From: Anagrus nilaparvatae
Lineage: Eukaryota; Arthropoda; Insecta; Hymenoptera; Mymaridae
Direction of reading: 5' to 3'
DNA: 64,000 bases
NCBI GenBank assembly: GCA_022575985.1
Contig: JAKSXM010000132.1
Coordinates: 434,001 to 498,000, forward strand
Of the stretch, positions 44,096 to 54,900 are shown one piece after another. Below the pieces are notes generated by a model. It made no database searches, had not been told where the DNA came from, and saw only the letters and a list, made by a program, of their open reading frames with translations. Each line of letters starts with the position of its first letter. Within the stretch, counting starts at the first letter, position 1. The position numbers and the translations under genes were made by a program.

Positions 44096-46424
44096 GGAAC
44101 ACAAGGACGCCAAACACCGGCTGGCCAAGGCCATCCGTCAAAGCAAGGCCCGATGTCTGTGTTCATTACGCGATGATGTAAACAAGGACCCCTGGGGCCT
44201 AGGTTACAAAGTCGTAATGGGCAAGTTAAACCGGGGGTCCGACAACATGATGGACGCGGCGTCGACTGAACGGATCATCGGTGCTCTCTTCCCTGAAAGG
44301 CCCATCCGGGAAAACCCGGTTGAGGTGATACCCAGGGAGGAAGTGCCGCTGTTCAGCGAAGGCGAGATGGTCAAGGCCATAAAGGCCATGAAAAATGGTA
44401 AGGCGCCGGGGCCGGACGGGATACCAGCGGAAGTGCTCAAAAGAGCGGTTAAAGTAATCCCTGGTATCCTGTTAAACATGTTCAATGCGTGTTTGGTGGC
44501 TGGAGTGTTCCCAAAGCAGTGGAAGGTGGCACGTCTCGTGCTCTTGAACAAGGGCAAGGGAGGAGCCCCGGACTCTCCATCATCTTACAGACCTTTGTGT
44601 ATGTTAAATACCATTGGTAAGGTGATGGAGAGTATGCTCCGGGCAAGGCTCAGAAGGGCAATCGAGGAGGGCGGTGGTCTCTCCGAGGAGCAGCATGGCT
44701 TTCGTGAAGGGCATTCCACGATAGACGCCATCCGGCGTGTCGTGGATACCGTAAAGGCTGAGAGGGAAAAGCGGCCTGCAATTCGCAAGGACGTCCTTCT
44801 GGTAACGCTGGACGTCAAAAACGCTTTCAACTCGGCCAGGTGGGATGACATGATCCGGTCTCTCGAGTACGATTTCCAGATACCCAGCTATCTGGGTAAC
44901 GTACTAAAGGATTACCTGCGGGACCGGAGACTGCTCTACGACACGCTCGATGGAAGGCGTGAAAGGGTTTTGAGTGCAGGCATCGCGCAGGGCTCGGTTC
45001 TTGGACCGGACCTGTGGAATGCCTTTTACGATGGCTTGTTGCGCGTCCACCTCCCAGAAGGAGTTTCCCTGATCGGGTACGCCGACGACGTGGCCCTGAC
45101 CATAACTGGCAGGGACATGGAAGTGACCCAGGAGAGGTTGAATCTAGTCATGAGACGGATCAACCTCTGGATGGGCGATCACGGGCTCCAGCTTGCGATC
45201 CCAAAAACGGAGATTGTACTGCTGACCCGTCGAAGGGTTCCCACCGACTTCGATGTAATTATCGACGACGGCGGAAACCCTCACACGATCCGAACCAGAA
45301 CATCGGTGAAATACCTGGGAGTTCAGCTTGATAACAAGCTGACCTTCTGGGAGCAATTTCAGAGGTCGTGTGAAAAGGCAGCGTCGGTCGCATCCTCCCT
45401 GTCAAGGCTCATGGCCAACATTGGGGGACCCAAACCAGGGAAGCGAAGGCTCCTGATGTCAGTCGTCAACTCTGTCCTGCTTTACGGATCAGAAGTCTGG
45501 GCGAAGACCACAGAAATTGCCAAGTACAGACATAAGATATCGTCTGTACAGAGGCAAGCGGCAGTGAGGATCGCCTGCGCGTACCATACGGTATCGCTCG
45601 AGGCGATCCAGGTTGTTGCTTCGGTGATACCCATCGACCTGCTAGCGTTGGAGCGGAAATTCATCTACGAGAGCGTAGATGAGCGCGAAGTGGCTTCCAC
45701 TCGCGCCCGCTTCAACTCTATGAAAGCATGGAATAAACGATGGAAAAAGAACCAAGAGAAGAATGCTCTATGGACGCGCAGACTGATCTCAAACCTGCAG
45801 GCATGGATGGGACGACAGCATGGGGAGGTGGATTTCCACCTTACCCAGTTCTTAACCGGACACGGGTATTTCCGTGTCATGTTGAGGCATTGGCATAAGG
45901 TGGCAACAGAGGAGTGCTTGCACTGCCCAGGCGAGAAGGATACAGTAGAGCACACATTCTTCGAATGTGTTCGCTACTCGGGGGGGCGCCCGCTCTTCCC
46001 GATTTGGAGGCCGGAGACGGTGGTCCCGGAAATGCTACGGAGTTCCGAAAACTGGAACAAAGTAGCAGAGTACGTAAGGGCCACCTTGTTGAAGAAAAAG
46101 GAGGAGGGCTTTCTATCGTAGATTGCTCTCCTGTCACTAGGCAGGGGGAAGGCAGCGGCCAGTTGCCTAGGCTGCGCGTCCCAAACTGAAGTTATACCTG
46201 AAAAGGGAGTTCCGGTTTGGGACAAACAAGCGCAGGGGGTTTAAAGTGTGTTTATCCAGTAAGAATCTGGGGCGTGGCCGGCGACCGCGTTCGTCGGTGG
46301 TCTCCCAGTTGTGCACTTTGTGCAACTGGGCGGTCATGGAAATTTGCGGGTCTTTAAGGCCCGCAAACACTCCATGGCTGATGTAAGATTCACATATTTC
46401 CCATAAAAAAAAAAAAAAAAAAAA
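44096..46424 (+). mobile_element. R1-clade non-LTR retrotransposon, 5'-truncated, recent insertion
   Basis: The element runs from just after the left target-site duplication to a poly(A) of about 20 bases before the right one. It lacks the first ORF and the endonuclease; it starts in the linker before the reverse transcriptase. GC content is far above that of the surrounding DNA. The 3' UTR (46122-46403) holds two strong hairpins: cccagttg...caactggg (46304-46330) and ttgcggg...cccgcaa (46344-46366). 5' truncation plus poly(A) plus duplication indicate target-primed reverse transcription. Confidence 0.9.
44097..46121 (+). CDS. Reverse transcriptase ORF2 fragment of the R1-clade element
   Basis: The open frame enters from the truncation point with no start codon (EHKDAKHRLAKAIRQSKARC, then DPWGLGYKVVMGKL, the linker block of R1-type elements). 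The first in-frame ATG is at 44217. Reverse-transcriptase blocks follow in order: KNGKAPGPDGIPAEVLK, YRPLCMLNTIGKVMESML, EQHGFREGHSTIDAI, VTLDVKNAFNSARW (first catalytic Asp), GIAQGSVLGPDLWN and IGYADDVAL (catalytic YADD). At the C-terminus is a zinc-knuckle-like CLHCPGEKDTVEHTFFEC (CX2CX8HX4C). The frame stays open for about 675 codons with no lesion, so the insertion is young. It cannot work alone without the endonuclease. Confidence 0.93.
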   Translation, partial: EHKDAKHRLAKAIRQSKARCLCSLRDDVNKDPWGLGYKVVMGKLNRGSDNMMDAASTERIIGALFPERPIRENPVEVIPREEVPLFSEGEMVKAIKAMKNGKAPGPDGIPAEVLKRAVKVIPGILLNMFNACLVAGVFPKQWKVARLVLLNKGKGGAPDSPSSYRPLCMLNTIGKVMESMLRARLRRAIEEGGGLSEEQHGFREGHSTIDAIRRVVDTVKAEREKRPAIRKDVLLVTLDVKNAFNSARWDDMIRSLEYDFQIPSYLGNVLKDYLRDRRLLYDTLDGRRERVLSAGIAQGSVLGPDLWNAFYDGLLRVHLPEGVSLIGYADDVALTITGRDMEVTQERLNLVMRRINLWMGDHGLQLAIPKTEIVLLTRRRVPTDFDVIIDDGGNPHTIRTRTSVKYLGVQLDNKLTFWEQFQRSCEKAASVASSLSRLMANIGGPKPGKRRLLMSVVNSVLLYGSEVWAKTTEIAKYRHKISSVQRQAAVRIACAYHTVSLEAIQVVASVIPIDLLALERKFIYESVDEREVASTRARFNSMKAWNKRWKKNQEKNALWTRRLISNLQAWMGRQHGEVDFHLTQFLTGHGYFRVMLRHWHKVATEECLHCPGEKDTVEHTFFECVRYSGGRPLFPIWRPETVVPEMLRSSENWNKVAEYVRATLLKKKEEGFLS

Positions 46425-46433
46425 AATAGTTCA
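46425..46433 (+). repeat. Target-site duplication, right copy (aatagttca)
   Basis: Right-hand partner of the duplication at 44087-44095. Beyond it the Penelope-like reading frame resumes. Confidence 0.85.
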
Positions 46434-47240
46434 ATAAACTCTACAGAAAATAATAACATAATATACACAAGTGCTAAATATTCAAATTTATTACCAAACA
46501 TTTTAAAAACAGAACTAAATAAATTAAATATTTGTATTGGATTTAAGACAAACAATAATACATTTAACTTATTAAAAAATAAAAATAAAATTAATATTGA
46601 TAATTGTACAGGAATTTATAAAATAAATTGTAATGACTGTAATATGTTTTACATAGGTCAAACAGGTAGACCATTTAAAGATCGTTTTATTGAACATCTA
46701 CCAACAAGAAAGAATCTATTAAAAATAATGAACAATAATGATAAGAATAACAATAATAACGATAAAAATCAAAAAATAAAATCTAATTATGCAAAACATA
46801 TTACAGACAATAATCATAATTATACTGATATCAATACAAATTTAGAAGCATTATATTACTGTAAAAAAGGTAAATACATGAATGCTGTTGAAGAATTTTT
46901 TATATATATAGAATATCAAAAAAATCCACATTTGTTATTAAATGACCAATTAATTTTTAATTCTAATTATTTATATGACACAGCAATAAAATATTTAAAT
47001 CACAATAATAATCAAAATAATTGTAAATAATAATAATAATATATGTTGATACAAATAAAATTTAAAATTTAAAATTGAAAAATATAAATATAACAAAATT
47101 TATATTCAGTATACTTCGTTGTATCAAAGAGATGACACGAAAATAAAAAAAATTTTCTTAAATCTTTGAAAATGAGATTACATATCTCGAAACGCGTCAG
47201 TTTATAATTGACTTGTCACTATTAGACGGAAAAAATAAAT

Positions 47241-48995
47241 TTTCTTTTATTAAAAAAAATTTTTATTGTCTTTAATTTATTTTAAATTATATAGTGAACG
47301 GACACATAAAATAAAATGTTTTACTGTTTTCAATTTCAATTTCTTAGACTTGGGTATTTGCCCAGCAAAGTTGGAAAAAATCTAGAAACCGCTAATAAAG
47401 GCTTGAAACTAAATTCCTTAAAAAAATTATTTAAATCTTTGAAATTTTTTCAAAAGCAATTAATTTTTGAGTTATAAAAAACACAAGTTTTATTGGTCTG
47501 CGTACAAAGGAAACAACATGAATAATTCGCTTTTTAAGAAACTTTTGTCAGAAACCTAAGTTTAACTTCAAATTTCATAATAAATATAGAAAAAAATAAT
47601 ATTTTTACAGAATTTTCATTTCATCAAAAGTCAATTTTTGATTTGCTACGCACCTCATGCTAGAATCCTTTTCATCCCTCAAAATAAATTTTTCTTTTGT
47701 CTTGGACGGCGAAAATTTACAATAGGGAGTTGTTTTGTTTATCTACAGCTGAAAGCCAGGTAGAATAAAAATTTTAAGCAACATTACAATACAACTTGCT
47801 ATTTTAATAATTTGCAATTATCGCCTTTACTAGATGTTAAGGTTCTAAACCCAAACTCTTCTGATTCCCTAAGCCTCGTATTCTCTTAACTCGAATTATT
47901 ACAAGTCCCAAAACACGGGTTTTTCTAAGTCTGAATTTTGAACTAAACCTGAATTTTTCTATGCCCCTAAATCAAAATTATTCTAATACGTCCTATTTAA
48001 ACTCACCTACCTTAAATCGGACACTTTTGAGTCCCCCTTGATTTTCAGATTTCCAAGGTATCCCCTGTGAACAGCAAAACCTACACTATAGACAAAATCT
48101 AGTGGTCGCAAGTAACAATACAACTCCCTATAACCTCTTGTAATTGGACTATCTGACTAGAGTAATAGGCTAAACATTAGTTTTTCCCTGTTTACTTTGC
48201 GAAAGGTTTTAAATAAAAAAATTAAGGGCAGAAAAATTATTTTTGAAATAAAAGCTTATTGATTTCTAAAAGCTTTTTTAGTTAAAAATAGTATTTTATC
48301 CAGTACTTTTTCAGATAAATATTCCCTTTGCCTCTTTTTGTAAATTATTATCCTTTTAAACACAGCATAAGAAAATCAAATTGTTTTATTGTAAAAAAGA
48401 AATTCTATTATTTCCAATAAAAATAACCTTGATGAAAAAAATTCGCAATTCAAAATAATATGTCACATATAGTTTATAAGCACGTATTTATTTAAAAATA
48501 AATTGTATGCGATAAAAATCAATTGAATTGTTTGATAAAAAAATCAGTGATATATTATTTGCGTTTTAATTTTATTTTTACTTTATAATTATTTCAGCCA
48601 AAGTTGAAAATTAGAGCAAGTATTATGCGTATATTTTAAAATTTTATGAAATATATTGAAACGTATTTTTTTTTTATAAAGATATAAAAATTGAAAAAGT
48701 TATTTGTCTTCGCTGTTCTGTATGCAAAATACATTATAAAAGTTGCACAACTATATGACGCGTCAGCGCTGGTATTTATTATTAAATTTTCATATTTTTT
48801 AAATAAAAAATACCTATTTTATCATATTTTTTCATGCATTTTTAAAATATACGTCAAGTTACCTAATAAATATTCTCGTCCATTCAGTTCTTCAATATAA
48901 TTGTTTGCTTAAACTAAAAAAAAAACTAAATAACCCGTTGTCAACAAGCTTTGGATTGTAATAAAAAAAGTTAACAAATGTTTTAATGGGCTTAA
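47241..48995. other. Intergenic stretch between the Penelope-like copy and the second P450 gene
   Basis: No gene seen. At about 48000-48172 is a single-arm relative of the TA-flanked foldbacks: it ends ctgactagag|TA and, read on the minus strand, carries ctagattttgtctatagtg and taggttttgctgttcac, like the heads at 23.3 and 32.8 kb. The remainder is AT-rich. Confidence 0.45.
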
Positions 48996-51900
48996 TTATT
49001 TATTTATTTTAATAAATTTTATTCTCATTGGTTTGCTTGGTCGGATTACAATATCTGGTATTATAACCATATCCTTAATCCTATCAATTGGCTCTAATTT
49101 AAAATTATATAAAATACGTGCAATAAAAGACTTCAGTTCCATCATGGCGAATTTTTGTCCTAAAAATAAAATTTTAATAATTTTTTAAACATTTTTGAAA
49201 AATTTTGTTTATTATTATTATTATTCAATATTTCACCGATGCAGTTACGAGGACCAGCACTAAATGGTAAATATGAAAATGGATGTCTTCCTTTAATGCG
49301 CTCTGGTAAAAATCTGTCAGGATCAAATTTTTCTGGTTCTGGCCAAAATTTTGGATTTCTGTGTGTAAAGTATAAGAAAATCGTAACTTCCGTTCCAATC
49401 GGTATTTGATAATTTGCTACGATTTATAAAAAATATTTTTTCAAAATAATGACTAGTTTTTTTTTTTATAAAATAACTTACACAAAACGCAATCTTCAGT
49501 TGTTTCACGAGAAATTATCGAAACTACAGGGTACAATCGCAAGGATTCCTTAATACATCTTTCAAGATAATCAAATTTTTGAATTACACTGTCACCCAAT
49601 TGGCCGTTACTTTTGTCAATGATTTCAGTTACCTCTAATCTAGCCTTCTCTTGGATTTCTTGATTTTCCGCTAAAAGCAATAAAGTATAAACCATTGCCA
49701 TACCCGATGTGTCATGTCCTTCGAACATAAAAGTATTTACTTCTTCTTCAATACCTTCATCGTCTATTAAACCTTTTTGATAAACTGATATTAGATGGTC
49801 AAGCATCGCTAGCCTCTTTTTACGACCTATGCAATTATTTTTATTTAGAATTTTTTTAAAAGCTACGATAAAATTTTTAGTGCATGCATGGGACTTTGGG
49901 TATATTCGAATTCAGAAAATTTTATTATAGGATAATATTACCTTCAAAGTGAAATACATTACATTACATTTGACTCGAATGGATAAAATGGACTCTTATG
50001 TAACAAAAAGGATTCCAGATAATAAATGCACCCTCACCTGGTGCGCGTTACGAGCTTTTATCAAAATTCATAAAAATATTTTATGAAAATAAAATTAATT
50101 TAATCATATAAAAAATAATTCTCATGATCAAGTTAGCGAAAAATTAAGTATAAAAAAATGTGGAAATACGGAATCTTTTCAAGTTTACGCAAAAAAGTTA
50201 TACAGTTTCATTTTAAAAATGAACACGTTTACCCAATACGCTCTCAAAAATCCTCGGTCATCATGAGTGACATTTCATAAACCAAACTTGGAATTCTGAT
50301 TACCACAAACAAAATTTTAGTTTATTCAAATGGAGTTTTTAAGGGTTACGATTACAAAAGATCAAATACCGAAACTTTTACCATCTTGTTATACAATTTA
50401 GTATTTTTGTATCTGCATAAGACTTTAATTTGAACAAATCACTGAAAAGATAATATTATAATTATACATTCAACATACCATTATAGGTTTCTTCTTTTGA
50501 ATCTGTATCTTCAGAAAATTCTTTTAAGAATACGAAATTTGTTTCTTGATGATATTTTTTTCTTTTTTCAATTACCTGTTTCAAATGAAATAAAATAAAA
50601 TCAATACATACTTCTTATAGCGGCATAGCAACAATATAAATGTTGAAAAAGAGTTTTAATTAAACTAATTGAACGCACATTAACCTTTTATTTTATACTT
50701 TTTCAATGAATTTTTTTTTTCCTAAGTATAACTAAGTGAACTCTTTCAATGCAGAAAATTTTCAATATGTTATGTATCTGTCATTGATTTTTAGCGTTTT
50801 TTTAAAAATTATTGTCTGTTTTACTAATTTTTAAAATAAAATTATTTGCAAATTATACATCCCTTTTTTATCTGAAAAATATCTTATTTGTACGAAGTTT
50901 TTTAAACTATTTAAAGCTAATTTTCAAAGTATAAAATAACTTAGTGACCAATGCAGATCAGTGCGGTCTCCCTCATGTGTAACGTGTCACGCGTCTAAAT
51001 AGAATTTCTCTTATAGTCGGGCCGCCACCAATGTATTTCGTAACCCACTTTTTTATTTTCTAGGTCCATGGATAAAAATAGGTGTATTATATGTTTTTTG
51101 ACCTGCTAAATCCGAATCCGGCGTCTATTTTGGCCTAAAACTGGCAGATTAATTGTTATTAACAATTTATTGCAAAATTAGCCCAAAATTAGCTAAATCA
51201 AGTTGTAAATGTTAACAAGCTTCAAAAATTCGTGAGTTAAGCAAAATTTTCTGATATAATTTAACTTACAGTATACAAATTTTTAATATTTAATACTTTA
51301 GATTAATTATTTAAACAATTTTTAATTGTTTAAACATATTGTAATTTTGGATCAAAACTGATTGCGACACTAAGTTACATATAAATTTTTATAACCTGAA
51401 TACGAATTTAAAGCTCAATTTCAATAAAAATTATGCAGGCGATTGTTTAAGGAGGTTTATCTGTAGTTTACTACATTTTTGTAGGACTTACAATTACCGA
51501 CATAATTTTTTTTTTTTAAGTTTATTTTGAAAGCTATTAATTGAAAAGAAACTATAAAAAACCATTAATAATCCAAGAATATTACAAAAAAAGTCTCAGA
51601 GTATTATAAAATTTTAAAAAACGTATCTAAAATGATGAGCTTTTTGGTTATGTTACGTGTTTTTTATTAATTTTACGAAAATAAAGTCGATAAAGTATGT
51701 AAAATTAATTGGGAATGTAATCTTTGAACAATTATTTATCAGATTTATTAAGTTTCATCGACCTGTGTCATTAGCACCCTACTTTTTATAAAGCCGAAAC
51801 AAATTTTCCCATAAGCGCAATGTTAAAATACCACTTTTATTCTATTCATAAAAAGTTAATTAAGTCGGTGACATAGGTAAAAATAAGTCGATTTCAGTTC

Positions 51901-54900
51901 AAAAATGTTTAAATTTTAATACTATTCACGTTTTATTACATTCTGTCATTATTTTTTTTAACGGATAAACCTCCTTAAAAAATTTTTATTATTTTATTAG
52001 TTTAAACAAATGTTTATTACTTTTTTGGGTTAAAACTAAGTTCGATACTGAATTATAAGTATTTTTTTATATCCTAAATTCAAATATCAATTTCAAAGAA
52101 AATTATTTTGGTGATTTTTTAAACTATTAAAAGTTTTTTAAACAGAATATTATAAATCGTACTCGTATTTTTCTATTCATATTTTTAAGATTGTTGCTGG
52201 GTTAATTAATTGACGATAGATTTTGATAAAACTTTTTCAGGAGCTTTATATTATAATAATACACATAAAAATAAAATTTGAAGTAATTTGTCGGTTTTGT
52301 ATAGGAGTTATAAAGCTCCAAAGTTGAAAACTCATACACTGCAAGGATAGGAGACCGGGTAGAAATCGTGCGATAGAGAGGCTTTTTTTGATTGCAAGAC
52401 GAAAGTAGACGATAGATTTGAAAAAAAATCCAGCTGACTATTAATTAATTAAAGAAGAACAACTTATTCAATTTTGAAGATGATCGTCGGTTTTATAATA
52501 AAAGAAAATGTAATTAAAAGTTAAATAAACGGAAGATTTTTTCAACACATTTTTTACTCGGCAACATTGTATAGCTAACAGCATAGAATTATTTCTATAT
52601 GTAAAAAAAAAATCGTATATGTATAGCTTTATAATAGTAATATATTCTTTGCGGAGTTGCCAAACTTTTTAGCTCTGCTTTACCTACGTGGAAACTTACA
52701 TGTCACTGTACGGTATTTTACAAATGACCCAGCAACTACCTTAATATAAATCAGAAAATAGCCTGAGCTCCTATCACTATAGAGCCCGGCTTCAATGAGC
52801 ACTCGTTCTAGTGACTACGCTCTAGTACCGAAACTTTTGCGCCCTTGATACTATAAGTGTATTCAATATATTATAGTAAAAATTCGCCCCTTTTAATTTT
52901 TCGTAAAAATAAGCTTTATTTTGCTTCCAGGATATAAAAAAATACATATAACTTATTAGTGCCGCACTCAGTCTTAATCAAAAAAGGAATCAACATTTAC
53001 AATATGTTTAAACTATTAAAAATTGTTTAAATAATTAATCTAAAGTATTAAATATTAAAAATTTGTATACTGTAAGTTAAATTATATCAGAAAATTTTGC
53101 TTAACTCACGAATTTTTGAAGTTTGTTAACATTTACAACTTGATTTAGCTAATTTTGGGCTAATTTTGCAATAAATTGTTAATAACAATTAATCTGCCAC
53201 TTTTAGGCCAAAATAGACCCCGGATTCGGATTTAGCAGGTCAAAAAACATATAATACACTTACTTTTATCCACGGACCTAAAAAATAAAAAAGTGGGTTA
53301 CGAAATACATTGGTGGCGGCCCGACTATTAGTCTCATTTAACTGTACAAACTACTTTTATTAAAACTCAATTTCTCAAGAAAATTTTTATTACGAGTATG
53401 TGGATGCTTTTCGTACATCTTGAATTTCTATACTAATGTACAAAAATAAAAACTTAAAGCCATTTGTATTGTACACAAATAATGTGAATGGAATATTTAC
53501 TAAACGTATGTAATATATAATTCTAAGTCCCTAATTCGAAATTAATTTAAAACCCTTTTGACCCCCCACCCTCAATTTCCGGCTTTTCTGGGTTACCCCA
53601 CCCTTATATGCCATGTGAATCTGGGTTACCCCACCCTAATATGAAATTAATTACAGAATTTGTAAAATTATGAGCAGTCCTGAGTGCTTCTTTATATGAG
53701 TTTCCATATTTGATAAACGGTATGTTGATAAGCCATTTTAAATATGGCCTAAAAATATTTTGAAACATCGCATATCCAATAGTGTAAATTGATTCTTTGT
53801 AATTTTCGCTGTCCTTATTTAATTGATCATCTAACGAAACACCCATTGCAGATTCTAAAACAAGTTAAATAATGAAATTAGTATTTATTATAAAAATTCT
53901 TGGTAATTTTTCAGTGCATACAAAAGATGAATGTTTTTTAACTTCAAATTATACAAAATTTAAATGAATGAGTTTATTATGTTGAAAAAACATGCCTACC
54001 ACCCTCCCTTCATTTCGACGAGCCTTCTGTTAAAGTCACCAAAATTATAAATTATAAAATTTTGGTGACTCAGTAAATTTTTAAGGTTTTTAATAAAACG
54101 GATCTGTTGGATTTTGCAAATGAAAATAAATAAACTAAATTTCAAGTCTTAAATTAAAAAAATTTTATGATTTAAAAACCACAAGTACAAAGCAGTCTAA
54201 TTTCAATAAAAAATAATTACATCAGGAGTAAAAAATCAAAAGTATGAATAAAACTTGACATATAAACCAAAATTTCTCTTACTTTTTAATAAGGAAAATT
54301 AACTCTATCGAAAACCCTCATGTCACTCTTATTTTCCAATAGATCCTTTTAATTAAAAACTACACACACATATATAATTTGTATACGTACGACATATGAC
54401 ATTTAAAGTGTGTTTCGAACAAAAAGGTAATAAACTTTGAGTTGTTTCTTTTCCTTCATTTATTAATTCGTTAATCATTTTATCACCTTGCAGACACATT
54501 ATTTCCATATACTTTTTTAATATGTTGAAATGAAATACCGGTGTTAACATTCTTCTTCTTTTTTGCCATTTTTCTCCTATAAAAATATTAATTAGTACAT
54601 TTATAAGAAATATTGCATAATTAAGAGTAATATCAGAGTACATTTAATGCCAAATTTTCTATTGATTTTATTATTTATTTTTGATATAATTACCGAAAAA
54701 TCATTAGCCCATTTTTATTTTATGCATTTATTGTGTTTTAATTTTCCAACTTGGTATATTTGAATTACAAAATTTATTATCCATTATAATTAATAATTAA
54801 AATTTTTTCGATAATCTATTTTTGGTGATTTAAATTCTATTACACTGAAATTCATAGGTTGATGTCAGTTTTAAGGACTCTTATCGGAATTGTAAATTTA

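Larger units (their letters stand above)
43770..47240 (+). mobile_element. Penelope-like element (copy 2), 5'-truncated, split by a retrotransposon
   Basis: The first piece (about 43775-44095) reads LNFLDLKIIKENNKLIFDIY, then SYHPYTQKLAAYNSLIHRAL and IAHSNGYKSELIDKLI, the block after the reverse-transcriptase catalytic site. The second piece (46425-47030) reads CTGIYKINCNDCNMFYIGQT, GRPFKDRFIEH and then a histidine-asparagine-rich region, a GIY-YIG endonuclease with the expected YIG and downstream R and H residues. Between them is a 2.3-kb retrotransposon. Both pieces are in good frame, so the copy was fairly intact when hit. The upstream reverse transcriptase is missing. A hairpin ending cgaaacg sits at 47164-47195. 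Confidence 0.85.

Noticed and set aside
44204..46370. Long open frames on the minus strand and in other frames across the R1-clade element
   Set aside because: They are shadows of a GC-rich coding region; only the plus-strand frame has ordered reverse-transcriptase motifs.
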